DNA of 64,000 nucleotides, taken from positions 248,001 through 312,000 of the forward strand of contig NZ_VJZZ01000001.1 of assembly GCF_009659535.1 (NCBI RefSeq), given 5' to 3'. Positions within the stretch are counted from its first letter, which is position 1, and every line of letters starts with the position of its first letter. The stretch comes from Aggregicoccus sp. 17bor-14. Lineage in GTDB: Bacteria; Myxococcota; Myxococcia; Myxococcales; Myxococcaceae. Of this stretch, positions 47,131-58,029 are shown in pieces. A program made the position numbers and the translations under genes. The notes beneath the pieces were generated by a model. That model saw only the letters and a list, made by a program, of their open reading frames with translations, had not been told where the DNA came from and did no database searches.

Positions 47131-48810
47131 ATGGAAGCCAACCTGCGCGCCCTCGCCGTGGACCCCGACCCCGCGCGGGCGCGCGCGCTCGCCGCGGCCC
47201 TGGGCGCCGCCGGCCTGCAGGCCAGCCCCGTCACCTCGCTCGAGGACCTGCCCGCGCAGCTGCACGCCACCCGGGCAGCGCTCGTGCTCGTGCACGCACA
47301 GCCCTCGGCCGCAGGCCTGCAGCGGCTCCTGCGCACGCTCGCGCAGGACGTCGCCCTCAGCGCCACGCCCGTGGTGCTCCTGTGCCAGGACACCGCCTCC
47401 GAGCGCTTCGCCACGCACCTGCGCACGGGGGTGGTGGGCCTCGTCGCGCCGCCCTTCTCCGTGCCGCAGGCGCTCGCCCTGCGCTTCCTCCTGGGAGAGC
47501 TGCCCTCGCGCAGCGGGCAGCTGAGCTCCGGCATGGCCGTGGAGGAGCGCAGCGCGCTGCTCGCGCACGTGCGCACCTTCGCGCGCACCGGCGTGCTCGC
47601 GCCCGTGGGAGCGGCGCCCGGAGCGCCCCAGGCCCTCTTCGCCCACGGCGAGCTGAAGCAGGTGAGCGGCAGTGCCCTCCAGGGAGAGGCCGCGCTGGCG
47701 GCACTGGTGGCGGGCGCGGCCGGAGGCCTCGGCTTTCGCGAGCTCGCGGGCGGCGCGGGCGAGGGCGCAGGCGTGGTGCTGGAGCTGCCGCCCCGCTCGA
47801 GCCTCGACGCGCTCGTCTCCTCGCCGGATGCCGCCGACCGCGCTCCGGAGAACCCGCTGCGCCTGCTCTTCGTGGACGACGACGCCGAGCTGTGCCGCCT
47901 CTTCTCCTCGCTGTTGCGGCGCCACGGCTTCGCGGTGACGCTCGCGCGCGACGGAGTGGAGGGCTTCAAGCGCGCGCTGGAGGGAGGGCTCGACGCGGTG
48001 GTGGCGGACCTCAACATGCCCCGCCTCGACGGCTGGGGCCTCCTGCGCCTGCTGCGCGAGGACGCGCGCACGCGCGAGCTGCCGGTGGCCTTCCTCTCCT
48101 GCCACGACGACTACCGCGAGACGCTCCGGGCCCTGCAGGCGGGCGCGCAGGCCTACTTCTCCAAGACGGTGAAGCTGGATGCGCTCGCGGACCAGCTGCG
48201 CGCGCTGCTCGGCCCCCAGCAGGCCACGCGCGACGCGCTGCAGGCCCGCAGCGCGGTGCGCCTGCCGCTGGGCGCGGTGGGCACCCAGTGGCTGCTGCTG
48301 CAGCTGCAGGCGCGCCTCGCGAGCGGACGGCTGCAGTCCGAGGACGGCTGGGCCCGCTACGAGCTGCGCCTCGAGGAGGGCGAGCCCGTCGCAGCCACCG
48401 CCGTCGCCGGGCCGCACCGTGCGGACGGAGAGCGCGCCTTCGTCGCCTTCCTCGCCTCCCGGCCGCGCGGAGCGCTGTGGCAGCCCGGGGAGCGCGCCGG
48501 CGACGGCCCGCGCAACCTCTCACAGCCGCTCGCGGCGCTGCTCGCGCGCGCCCAGGCCGGGCTCAACGAGCGCGACCGCCGGGTGCGCGAGGAGCTGATG
48601 ACGGGAGCGAGCCGCGTGGAGGTGAACTCGGAGCTCTACGCCCTCTACACGCAGGTGGGCCCGCAGCCGTGGCTGGAGACCGCGCGCCTGCTGTGCGCCG
48701 AGCGGCTCACCCCTCGCGAGGTGCTGGCGAGGGTGGACACGTCGCCGCTCGAGATCGAGGAGATCGTCCGCGACCTCGTGCGGCGCGGCGTGCTGACCCT
48801 GGCGAAGTAG
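47131..48810 (+). CDS. Response regulator with receiver and PATAN (DUF4388-like) regions
   Basis: A 559-residue regulator. An N-terminal receiver-like domain (residues 1-120, DLPAQLHATRAALVLVHAQP) lacks the acidic pocket. A typical receiver follows at about residue 245: LRLLFVDDDAELCRLF, phospho-acceptor aspartate in AVVADLNMPRLDGWG, and YFSKTVKLDAL. The flanks (about 125-235 and 370-550, with LPLGAVGTQWLLLQLQARLASGRLQSEDG and a long helix) resemble PATAN/DUF4388 domains. No DNA-binding domain is seen. It lies 12 bases after the CAP gene. Confidence 0.8.
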   Translation: MEANLRALAVDPDPARARALAAALGAAGLQASPVTSLEDLPAQLHATRAALVLVHAQPSAAGLQRLLRTLAQDVALSATPVVLLCQDTASERFATHLRTGVVGLVAPPFSVPQALALRFLLGELPSRSGQLSSGMAVEERSALLAHVRTFARTGVLAPVGAAPGAPQALFAHGELKQVSGSALQGEAALAALVAGAAGGLGFRELAGGAGEGAGVVLELPPRSSLDALVSSPDAADRAPENPLRLLFVDDDAELCRLFSSLLRRHGFAVTLARDGVEGFKRALEGGLDAVVADLNMPRLDGWGLLRLLREDARTRELPVAFLSCHDDYRETLRALQAGAQAYFSKTVKLDALADQLRALLGPQQATRDALQARSAVRLPLGAVGTQWLLLQLQARLASGRLQSEDGWARYELRLEEGEPVAATAVAGPHRADGERAFVAFLASRPRGALWQPGERAGDGPRNLSQPLAALLARAQAGLNERDRRVREELMTGASRVEVNSELYALYTQVGPQPWLETARLLCAERLTPREVLARVDTSPLEIEEIVRDLVRRGVLTLAK

Positions 48811-48827
48811 GAGCAGGGTCCAGCCCG

Positions 48828-48852
48828 GGGGCGAGGCGCGCCGCCTCGCCCC
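48828..48852. terminator. Hairpin between converging genes
   Basis: GGGGCGAGGCG pairs with CGCCTCGCCCC over 11 bases around a 3-base loop, 17 bases after the regulator stop and 15 bases before the stop of the convergent Cys-rich gene. There is no T-run on either side, so it would act as a bidirectional or Rho-assisted terminator or mRNA end. Confidence 0.5.
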
Positions 48853-48867
48853 GACGGGCGTACGGCC

Positions 48868-49101
48868 TCAGATGGCGCGGCGCTGCGTGGCGTACGCCTC
48901 GATGCCCATCTGCGGCGGCGCGGCGCTCGCGTACAGCGGGCACTTCGCGCAGGTGAAGGACTGCCACCCACGCTTCACCGCCTCGTCGAGGCAGTTGTCG
49001 TAGTGGTTGCAGTTCAGGTTGCGGTGAGTCTCGACCCCGGCGCGCTTGGGGCCAGCCTCAGGGTTGATGGTCTGAGGCAAATCGGTAGGACATGGCTTCA
49101 T
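48868..49101 (-). CDS. Small Cys-rich protein
   Basis: A 77-residue cytoplasmic protein. Four cysteines (C31, C37, C51, C54) in NLNCNHYDNCLDEAVKRGWQSFTCAKCP look like a zinc-binding site, with basic and aromatic residues between them. The ATG is preceded by GAGGAGGG at a good distance, strong support for a real gene. The sequence looks conserved, but I do not know its function; it may bind nucleic acid or a partner protein. A 357-base gap lies upstream. Confidence 0.7.
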   Translation of the reverse strand: MKPCPTDLPQTINPEAGPKRAGVETHRNLNCNHYDNCLDEAVKRGWQSFTCAKCPLYASAAPPQMGIEAYATQRRAI

Positions 49102-49458
49102 GGTGCTGAGCCCTCCTCAAGAGTGTTTTCTCCCCCCCGAGCGCAGATGCACGATCGTGTTGTCGCGGACTTCGCCGCCCGAGCTGCGGCGGAAAGACAG
49201 GGCACGAAGTGGCGGCGGAACCTAGGCTGCGGTCCCTCCGTGACACAACGAGCCGACCGGTGGCCGGTGCAAGCGCCACTTATTCCTTGGACGGTGTAGA
49301 CGAATGCGACGACCCCGCGGTTGCCCCCAGGGTCACCGGCCGCGCGGGGATCTAGGCGTTGCCCGGCCCGCTGTCAAACCGGGGGGCGGCCGAGCAGCCG
49401 CCGGAATGTCCTTCGCCGGATTACCGTTGCCGTTGCCGTGCTGAGAGGAGCGACGCAG
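49102..49458. other. Non-coding gap between divergent genes
   Basis: This 357-base stretch is upstream of two divergent genes. The only candidate promoter is on the minus strand for the Cys-rich gene: TTGTGT (49243-49248), 18 bases, TAGGTT (49219-49224). For the transglycosylase gene on the plus strand I see only the ribosome site GAGAGGAG (49443-49450). I see no tRNA, small ORF with a ribosome site, or repeat. Confidence 0.4.
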
Positions 49459-51618
49459 GTGAGAGCGCAGGTCCGACAGGTGGGAGTGGGTGTGGCGCTC
49501 GCGGCAGCGCTGCTGGGGTCGGGTGCGCACGCACAGTCCGCCGGGCTGCTCGAGTCGGTGCGCCTGCACCGCCCGGGCGCCGCCGCCCAGGCGCGCGCGG
49601 AGCTCGAGGCCTGCCGGGTGAAGAAGTGCGCCGAGCAGGGCCGGCTCGCGCTGCTCGCAGGCACCCTCACCCTCTCGGACGGCCAGGCCGCGGACGCGCT
49701 CGCGCTCCTGCGCTCGACGCCGCCCCCGGCGCCGCTCGCCCCCGTACATGCCTTCTACCTCGGCCAGGCGGCCTTCTACGCCGGCAACCCTGCGCAGGCC
49801 GCGGACGCCTTCGCGCGCGCCGTGCAGGGGGCCTCCCCCGCGCTGCTGCCGCGCGCCCGCGCCCGCTGGGGCGAGGCCCTGCTCGCTGCGGGGCAGCCCG
49901 CTGCGGCGGCCCCGGTGCTCGAGGAGGCCGCGCGCGCCCAGCCCAGCCCCGAGCTGCTCTTCCAGCGCGCTGCCGCGCGCCAGGCCGTGGGCGACATCAA
50001 GGGCGCCCAGGACGACCTGCGCCGCGTCGCGGTGGAGAGCCCCGCGCATCCGTATGCGGACGCTGCGCTCACGCAGCTCGCGGCGCTCACGCCTCCGGTG
50101 GTGCTCACTCCGGACGAGCGCCTGCGGCGCGCGCGCGGCCTGCTGGACGCGGGCGCCCCTGCGCGCGCCCTGGACGAGCTCACCCTGATGGAGCGCGCGC
50201 GCGATGGCCGCAAGCCCGCCCTGCTCGCGCAGGCCTCGCTCACCCGCGCGCTCGCCCACTACGCGCTGGGGCAGGAGCCCCAGGCGGAGGCCGCGCTTGC
50301 CCAGGCGCGCAAGGGCCCCCGCGAGTTCGCCGCCGAGGCGGCGCTCGTCCAGGCGCGCCGCGCGCTGAAGAATCCCGACAACAGCGTTCCGCGCACGCTG
50401 ATGGCCGCCGTGGCCCGCAGCTATCCGCACGAGGCCGCGGCCGACGAGGCCTCGTTCTTCGTGGGCTGGCTGGAGCTGCAGGCCGGCCACCTCACCGAGG
50501 CGGTCGCCGCCTTCGCCACCTTCGAGCAGCGCTTTCCCCGCTCGCGGCGGCGCGACGAGGGGCTGTGGTTCCGCGCCCTCGCCCACCTGCAGCTCGAGCA
50601 GTACGCCGAGGCGCGCGGAGCGCTCTCCCGCCTCGTGGCGCTGATGCCGCGCAGCAGCCTCGTGCCGCAGGCGCAGTACTGGATTGCGCGCGCGGACGCG
50701 CTGGGCGGCGCCCCCACGGAGGCCGTGGCCCCGGCCTACGAGGCCCTCATCCGCGCGGCCCCCGGCTCGTACTACGCGCTGCTCGCCGCCGAGCGGCTGC
50801 GCGAGCAGAGCCGCCAGCCGCCGCCCGCCTTCCCCGAGCGCCCGCGCGTGCTCGCAGGTCAGCGTCCCGCCCAGCTCGCGCTCGCGGTGGCCCTCAGCGA
50901 GGCGGGCCTCTACCGGGACGCGGCGGACGAGGTGCGCGCCCAGGCGGCGCGCCTGCGCTCCGGTGAGGAGGCCCTGCCCTTCGTGCACGCGCTGCTGCAG
51001 TTGGGCGAGTACGGGCAGGCGCATGCCATCGCGGCGCGCCTTCTGTGGGGCCAGGCCTACACCGCGCGCGCGCCCGAGGCGCTCGCGGCCTTCTATCCGC
51101 GCGCCTTCGCCGGCGCCGTGGAGCAGGAGGCCGAGCACGCGAAGGTGGACCCCTACCTCGTCTGGGCCATCATGCGCCGCGAGAGCGCCTTCCGCCCCGA
51201 GGCGGCGAGCGCAGCGGATGCACGCGGCCTGATGCAGGTCATCCCGCGCACGGGCGCCGCCATCGCCGAGCAGCTCAAGGAGGGCTTCAGCGCCCCGGAC
51301 GAGCTCTTCAGCCCGGAGCGCAACATCCGCTACGGCGCCTGGTACCTGGGGGCGCTGATGAAGCGCTTCGGCCACCCGGCGCTCGCCGCGGCCGCGTACA
51401 ACGCCGGGCCCAGCGCGACGCTGCGCTGGACGCGCGAGCGCGGCGCGCTGCCCATCGATCTCTTCGTCGAGGCCATCCCGTACCGCGAGACGCGCGGCTA
51501 CGTGAAGCAGGTGGTGGGCGACCTCTACCTCTACCACTCGCTCTACGGAGACCCGAAGCGCTCGCCGCACCTCGGGCTCACCCTGCCCCAGCCGCTCGCC
51601 GAGGGCGTGAACTTCTAG
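49459..51618 (+). CDS. Slt-type soluble lytic transglycosylase
   Basis: A 719-residue protein. A GTG start (ribosome site GAGAGGAG 8 bases before) gives a signal VRAQVRQVGVGVALAAALLGSGAHAQ. The first about 480 residues are helical TPR-like repeats (ALAHYALGQEPQAEAALAQARKGP and similar), the ring of Slt70. The catalytic domain has AEHAKVDPYLVWAIMRRESAFRPEAASAADARGLMQV, with the Glu nucleophile in RRESAF, and AAYNAGP. It cleaves glycan strands to 1,6-anhydro ends in the periplasm. Other in-frame starts lie upstream, but none has a better ribosome site. Confidence 0.92.
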   Translation: MRAQVRQVGVGVALAAALLGSGAHAQSAGLLESVRLHRPGAAAQARAELEACRVKKCAEQGRLALLAGTLTLSDGQAADALALLRSTPPPAPLAPVHAFYLGQAAFYAGNPAQAADAFARAVQGASPALLPRARARWGEALLAAGQPAAAAPVLEEAARAQPSPELLFQRAAARQAVGDIKGAQDDLRRVAVESPAHPYADAALTQLAALTPPVVLTPDERLRRARGLLDAGAPARALDELTLMERARDGRKPALLAQASLTRALAHYALGQEPQAEAALAQARKGPREFAAEAALVQARRALKNPDNSVPRTLMAAVARSYPHEAAADEASFFVGWLELQAGHLTEAVAAFATFEQRFPRSRRRDEGLWFRALAHLQLEQYAEARGALSRLVALMPRSSLVPQAQYWIARADALGGAPTEAVAPAYEALIRAAPGSYYALLAAERLREQSRQPPPAFPERPRVLAGQRPAQLALAVALSEAGLYRDAADEVRAQAARLRSGEEALPFVHALLQLGEYGQAHAIAARLLWGQAYTARAPEALAAFYPRAFAGAVEQEAEHAKVDPYLVWAIMRRESAFRPEAASAADARGLMQVIPRTGAAIAEQLKEGFSAPDELFSPERNIRYGAWYLGALMKRFGHPALAAAAYNAGPSATLRWTRERGALPIDLFVEAIPYRETRGYVKQVVGDLYLYHSLYGDPKRSPHLGLTLPQPLAEGVNF

Positions 51619-51621
51619 CGC

Positions 51622-52530
51622 CTAGCCGCGCGCGTACGCGGCGGCGAGCGCCCCCGCGAAGCGCGCGTTGTTCGCGAGCAGCGCGAGGTTCGCCTGCAGG
51701 CTCTTGCCTGCGGTGCGGCGTGCGAGCTCGCCGAGCAGGAAGGGCGTCACCGCCTTGCCGCGCACGCCCTGCCGCTCCGCCTCCGCCAGCGCGTGGGCGA
51801 TGTGCAGCTCCACCTCGGCGCGCGGCAGCGCCGCGGCCTCCGGTGGCGGCACGGTGAAGAGCAGGCCGCCCTGCCCCAGCGCCTCGAAGCGCGCGCGGGC
51901 GATGCGCGCCGCCGTCGCCGCGTCCTCCACCCGGTGCTCGAGCGCGAGGCCCGAGGAGCGGCTGTAGAAGGACGGCAGCTCCGAGGTGCCCACGCCCACC
52001 ACGGGCACGCCCACCGTCTCCAGCGCCTCCAGCGTCTGGGGCAGGTCCAGCACCGACTTCGCCCCCGCGCACACCACCGCCACGGGGAAGCGCGCGAGCG
52101 CCCACAGGTCCTGCGAGACGTCCAGGTGCTCGGCCACCCCGCGGTGCACCCCGCCGATGCCGCCCGTGGAGAAGACGCGGATGCCCGCGGCCGCCGCGAG
52201 CTCGCAGGTGGCGCTCACGGTGGTGCCGCCCGTCGCGCGCGTCCCCATCGCCACGGCGAGGTCTCGCGAGCCCAGCTTCAGGAGCCGCTCGCGCCCCTCG
52301 GCGAGCCGGCGCATCTGCGCCTCCTCCAGCCCGATGCACACCTCGCCGTCCACCACGGCGATCGCCGCGGGCACCGCGCCCGCGCGCCGCACCGCCTCCT
52401 CGCAGGCGCGCGCCGCCGCGAGGTTCTCCGGGTAGGGCAGCCCCTGCGCCACCACGCTGGTCTCCAGCGCCACCAGCGGTGCGGAGGCCTCCCGCGCGCG
52501 CCGCACCTCGTCCGAGTACCGGAAGTTCAT
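51622..52530 (-). CDS. psuG: Pseudouridine-5'-phosphate glycosidase
   Basis: A 302-residue enzyme with the family core: APLVALETSVVAQGLPYPEN, AIAVVDGEVCIGLEEAQM, RDLAVAMGTRATGGTTVSAT, STGGIGGVHRG and SVLDLPQTLEALETVGVPVVG. PsuG cleaves pseudouridine-5'-phosphate into uracil and ribose-5-phosphate. Its usual kinase partner psuK is not next to it. The start MNFRYSDEVRRA at 52530 matches the family; a GTG at 52536 is an alternative. No ribosome site is evident before either. It is convergent with slt with a 3-base gap. Confidence 0.93.
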   Translation of the reverse strand: MNFRYSDEVRRAREASAPLVALETSVVAQGLPYPENLAAARACEEAVRRAGAVPAAIAVVDGEVCIGLEEAQMRRLAEGRERLLKLGSRDLAVAMGTRATGGTTVSATCELAAAAGIRVFSTGGIGGVHRGVAEHLDVSQDLWALARFPVAVVCAGAKSVLDLPQTLEALETVGVPVVGVGTSELPSFYSRSSGLALEHRVEDAATAARIARARFEALGQGGLLFTVPPPEAAALPRAEVELHIAHALAEAERQGVRGKAVTPFLLGELARRTAGKSLQANLALLANNARFAGALAAAYARG

Positions 52531-52622
52531 GGGCACATTTACGCCACGCCCGCCGCGGCCCCACAAGCGCGGCGTCACGCCGGTTGCACGCGCGGGTGCA
52601 ACCGCCCTAAACGCTCGGGGCC

Positions 52623-53496
52623 GTGACCTCCTCCGCCCCGCCGCGTGCGTTCACCGCCTCCGACCTCGCCATGCTCGGGGTCGTCCTCGTCTGGGGGTCC
52701 AACTACGTGATCGTGAAGGCGTCGCTCGATGCCTTCGCGCCCCTGGCCTTCATGGCGCTGCGCTTCAGCCTCGCCGCGTTCGCGATGCTCGCGCTCCTGC
52801 TGTGGCGCGAGGGCTGGCCGCGCCTGAGCGCCGCGCTGTGGGGCCGGCTCCTGCTGCTGGGCCTCGTGGGCAACACGCTGTACCAGCTGTGCTTCATCCT
52901 CGGCCTCTCGCGCACCACCGCGGCCAACAGCGGCATGCTCTCGGCGCTCACGCCGGTGCTGGTGATGGTGCTCGGCGGCGTGCTCGGGCTGGAGCGCTTC
53001 ACGCGGCCGCTGGTCTTCGGGCTCTTGCTCGCGGTGTCCGGGGTGCTGCTGGTGGTCTCGGCCCGCGGCCCCTCCCTCAGCGCCGAGACGCGCAGCGGAG
53101 ACCTGCTCATCGTGGGCGGCTGCGTGTGCTGGGCGCTGTACACCGTGGGGGTGCGCGCGCTGGGCCAGGGGCTCTCGCCGCTCGCGGTCACCGCCCTCAC
53201 CATGCTCACCGGCGCTCCGGCGCTGGCCGTGGTGGGCGCACCGGCGGTCGCCGCCATGCACCTCACCGACGTCAGCGCGCTCGCGTGGACGGGCGTCGTC
53301 TACTCCGCGCTCGTCCCGCTGGTGCTCGGCTACGTGGTGTGGAACCGCAGCGTGCACGCGGTGGGCAGCAGCCGCACCGGCCTCTACAACGCGGGCATCC
53401 CCATCGCGGCGAGCCTCACCGCGTGGCTCGCGCGCGGCGAGCGCCCCACGGCGGTGCAGGGAGTGGGGGCGCTGCTCATCCTCGCGGGCGTGGCGC

Positions 53497-53513
<17 letters not shown>
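52623..53513 (+). CDS. EamA/DMT-family transporter
   Basis: A 296-residue membrane protein with ten hydrophobic segments in two EamA repeats. The first is LGVVLVWGSNYVIVKASLDAFAPLAFMALRFSLA, and the second begins GDLLIVGGCVCWALYTVGVRALG. It is likely to export metabolites or amino acids from the cytoplasm; specificity is not inferable. The GTG start follows TAAACG at 9 bases with no ribosome site. Its last 17 bases overlap the 3' end of the convergent FHA gene. Confidence 0.9.
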
Positions 53514-55224
<1,711 letters not shown>

Positions 55225-55284
55225 TCGGACGGGCGAGCCTAGCGCTCCTCGCCCTTGCGGGTCATCCCCACCCCACCCGCGGGG

Positions 55285-56457
55285 CTAGGCGGGGCGTTCG
55301 CTGCCGAGCAGCGCGCGCACCTCGTCGTCGTCCAGCTGCCGGCCCTCGCGGCTGAGCGAGAGCGCGTTGATCTGCTCGTAGGGCACCGCCACCTGCGCGC
55401 CCTTGCGCCACTCGGTGGTGTAAGCAGCGCCGTCCAGCAGGCGGCCCAGCACCTTGTCCTCCTCGAGGCTCTGCACCTCGAGCCAGAGGTTCTCCGTCAC
55501 CGGCTCGCCCTCGGGGTGCGTCTCGAAGGGGGCGCGGGCCACGAAGTTGAGCGGCTCCATCAGGCCGCGGCGGTGGAAGCGCGCCACGAAGGCGGGCAGC
55601 AGCGCCTGGGCGCTCTCGCGCAGCGCCCGGGTGCGCTCCTCCGGCTCCTTCTCGAAGCGCTCGCGGAAGGGGCGCAGCAGCTCGCCGGTGTTGTGCCGCC
55701 CCAGCGGCGACACGGCCGTGAGGAAGAGCCCCTCGTGCCCCTCGAAGGCGTCCAGCGGCACGCCGAGCAGGTTCGCGCGCGCCTCCTCCGAGGGCACCAG
55801 CATGAAGCTCTGCCCCTCGCTCGTCTCCACCTGGGTGCGCAGCGCCGGCCCCTGGCCGAAGGCGAGGTCCGCACACAGCTCGTGCAGGAAGCTCTCGGCC
55901 GGCAGGAGGTCCTCCTCGGCGAGGTGGAAGATCTCGAGGTCGCGCACGCCGAACTTCTCCATCCCGTGGGTGTGCACCCACAGGGGCGTGTCCCCCTCGG
56001 TGGCCTCCACGGCGTGCAGGTTGAGGTGGTCGCGGATGTCGAACTCCAGCTCCGTGATCTCCTCCACGTCCGCCGCCTCGTGCAGCTTGTAGGCGGTGAC
56101 GTCCACCAGCACGCCGCCCACCTTCTCGATCAGCGCGCGCGCGCACCACAGCGCCTCGAACACGGCGGTGGTGGCCTGGGGCTGCCCGGGCTCGAAGGCG
56201 ATGCGGTAGAAGCCGTGGGCGCGCCGCAGCTGCGCGTGCGCCTCGTCGCTGCCGGTGAGCAGCTCCGGGGTCCAGGACATGGGCGCCTCGCGCGAGTCGA
56301 AGCGCACGTCCACCTCGGTCCCGTCCGCCTGCAGCAGGAAGGAGCGGCCGTCCTCCGAGGGGAGGAAGCGCACCTCGTCCGACTCGAACTCGGCGCGCAG
56401 CTGCTCGAGCGAGAGGGGCTGCGCGGCCTCGGTGGCGACGAGGTAGACCTCCTTCAC
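55285..56457 (-). CDS. DUF2314-like C-terminal protein
   Basis: A 390-residue acidic cytoplasmic protein. The C-terminal about 60 residues (NLWLEVQSLEEDKVLGRLLDGAAYTTEWRKGAQVAVPYEQINALSLSREG) resemble DUF2314. The rest (MKEVYLVATEAAQPLSLEQLRAEFESDEVRFLPSEDG, IEKVGGVLVDVTAYKLHEAADVEEIT) is strand/helix mixed with no assigned function. It overlaps the upstream kinase gene by 4 bases (GTGA), so the two are co-made. No membrane segment or signal is seen. Confidence 0.7.
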   Translation of the reverse strand: MKEVYLVATEAAQPLSLEQLRAEFESDEVRFLPSEDGRSFLLQADGTEVDVRFDSREAPMSWTPELLTGSDEAHAQLRRAHGFYRIAFEPGQPQATTAVFEALWCARALIEKVGGVLVDVTAYKLHEAADVEEITELEFDIRDHLNLHAVEATEGDTPLWVHTHGMEKFGVRDLEIFHLAEEDLLPAESFLHELCADLAFGQGPALRTQVETSEGQSFMLVPSEEARANLLGVPLDAFEGHEGLFLTAVSPLGRHNTGELLRPFRERFEKEPEERTRALRESAQALLPAFVARFHRRGLMEPLNFVARAPFETHPEGEPVTENLWLEVQSLEEDKVLGRLLDGAAYTTEWRKGAQVAVPYEQINALSLSREGRQLDDDEVRALLGSERPA

Positions 56458-57068
56458 AGGTGCTTCTCGATCTGGCGGAAGAGGTCCACGCGATCCACGA
56501 GGTCGGTCAGGTAGTCGAGCTTGTCCGTCGGCAAGACGAGCACGGGCGACAGGGTGTAGCCCTTAAACCACTCCTCGTACAGGGCATTGAGCCGCCGCAG
56601 GTAGCTGCTCGGGATGGCCTGCTCCATCTCGCGCCCGCGCGTCTTGATGCGCGCCTGCAGCGTGGGCACGGGGCAGCGCAGGTAGATCATCAGGTCCGGC
56701 GGCGCGAGGCTGCGCGCGATGGTCTCGTACAGCTCGCGGTAGGTGCGCCAGTCGCGCGCGTCGATGAGGCGCTGGCGGTGCAGGTTGCGCGCGAAGATCT
56801 CCGCGTCCTCGTAGAGCGTCCGGTCCTGCAGCGCGGTGCCAGGCGTGCGCTCGAGCTCCTGCTGGAGCTTGAACTTGTGCGTGAGGAAGAAGAGCTGGGA
56901 GCGGAAGGCCCAGGTCTTCATGTCCTTGTAGAAGTCCTCGAGGTACGGGTTCTGCTCGTTCGGCTCGAAGAAGGGCGTGAGGCCGTACTTGCGGCAGAGG
57001 AAGGAGGTGAGCTCCGTCTTCCCCGCGCCGATGTTGCCAGCGATCGCGATGAACTTTTTGCGGGCCAC
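56454..57068 (-). CDS. Deoxynucleoside kinase family protein
   Basis: A 204-residue kinase. The P-loop GNIGAGKTEL is at residues 11-20. The ERS-like motif is DRTLYEDAEIFARNLH near residue 83, and the substrate-pocket glutamate lies in FFEPNEQNP. The LID arginines are in ARIKTRGREME. Such enzymes phosphorylate deoxyadenosine, deoxyguanosine or deoxycytidine for salvage; which one cannot be told. It precedes the DUF2314-like gene by a 4-base overlap. A 173-base gap divides it from the divergent plsC-like gene. Confidence 0.9.
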   Translation of the reverse strand: MARKKFIAIAGNIGAGKTELTSFLCRKYGLTPFFEPNEQNPYLEDFYKDMKTWAFRSQLFFLTHKFKLQQELERTPGTALQDRTLYEDAEIFARNLHRQRLIDARDWRTYRELYETIARSLAPPDLMIYLRCPVPTLQARIKTRGREMEQAIPSSYLRRLNALYEEWFKGYTLSPVLVLPTDKLDYLTDLVDRVDLFRQIEKHL

Positions 57069-57241
57069 GAGGGTGCGGCTTGTAACCCCGGCCGAGCAGG
57101 CGCGCCAGACCCAAGGGGACCGTGCTAGAACCGCGCCGTCCCTGCCCCCGCGAGCCCTGCCCCGCTGCCCCCCGTCCGGAGCTCCCGGCCGGTGCGCGCC
57201 GGCGGGTCCCGCCGGGGGCCCAGCCCCGAGGACCCCAGCGC

Positions 57242-58027
57242 GTGCTGCGTAAACTCTTCTGTGTCTTCGTCGCGGTCGTGGCCTCCGCGGTCTGCTTCGT
57301 GCTCGCGATCCTCGCGATGGTCGTGACGTTGAACCCGAGCAACTCGGTGTGGGTGGCGCGCCATCTCTGGGGCCCCATTCTCCTGTGGGCCGGCGGCGCG
57401 AAGCTCGTGGTGCATGGCGCGGAGAACGTGGATCCGAAGCGGCCCACCATCTACGTGGCCAACCACCAGTCCACCATCGACATCCCGGCGCACTTCGTCT
57501 CGGTGCCGGTGAACTTCCGCTACGTGGCCAAGAGCCAGCTGCGCTGGGTGCCCTTCATCGGCTGGTACCTCTGGCTCGCGGGGCACGTCCTCATCGACCG
57601 CTCCAACCGCCGCTCCGCCATCGCCTCGCTGGACGCGGCCGCCGAGCGCATCCGCGGCGGCGTCAGCATCTTCCTCTACCCGGAGGGGACCCGCGGGGAC
57701 GACGGGCGCGTGCTGCCCTTCAAGAAGGGCCCCTTCGCGCTCGCCCTCAAGGCACGCGTGCCCATCTGCCCCGTCACCATCGAGGGCAGCGGGAAGGTCA
57801 TGCCCAAGAACAGCTGGAACATCACCCCGGGCACCATCCACGTGAAGATCGGCGCCCCCATCGACACCACGCGCTTCGCCGCCGAGGATCGCGAGGGGCT
57901 CGCGCGCTACGTGCGCAACATCATCATCGACCAGAGCCTCGAGCTGGGCGGCGCGGGCGGAGACCGGGACGCAGCGGTCGCCGGCGCGGGTCAGGAGGGC
58001 GCTGCGCGCGCCCCCGCGGAGGCCTGA
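57242..58027 (+). CDS. plsC: 1-acylglycerol-3-phosphate acyltransferase family (PlsC-like)
   Basis: A 261-residue membrane enzyme. The start is GTG at 57242 with one membrane helix (FCVFVAVVASAVCFVLAILAMVV). The catalytic motif NHQSTID is H-x4-D. FLYPEGTRGDDGR is the second block, and FKKGPFALALKARVPICPVTIEG the third. It transfers an acyl chain to lysophosphatidic acid, making phosphatidic acid. The C-terminal extension is Ala/Gly-rich. The TPR lipoprotein gene starts 2 bases after the stop. The symbol is by family. Confidence 0.88.
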   Translation: MLRKLFCVFVAVVASAVCFVLAILAMVVTLNPSNSVWVARHLWGPILLWAGGAKLVVHGAENVDPKRPTIYVANHQSTIDIPAHFVSVPVNFRYVAKSQLRWVPFIGWYLWLAGHVLIDRSNRRSAIASLDAAAERIRGGVSIFLYPEGTRGDDGRVLPFKKGPFALALKARVPICPVTIEGSGKVMPKNSWNITPGTIHVKIGAPIDTTRFAAEDREGLARYVRNIIIDQSLELGGAGGDRDAAVAGAGQEGAARAPAEA

Positions 58028-58029
58028 TC

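Noticed and set aside
45466-48417. Open frame of 983 residues on the minus strand across the CAP and regulator genes
   Set aside because: It is antisense to well-supported genes, has shadow-like composition and no recognisable domain.
49102-49458. tRNA or other RNA gene in the largest gap
   Set aside because: No cloverleaf with a TTC loop or CCA-adjacent stem could be drawn on either strand.
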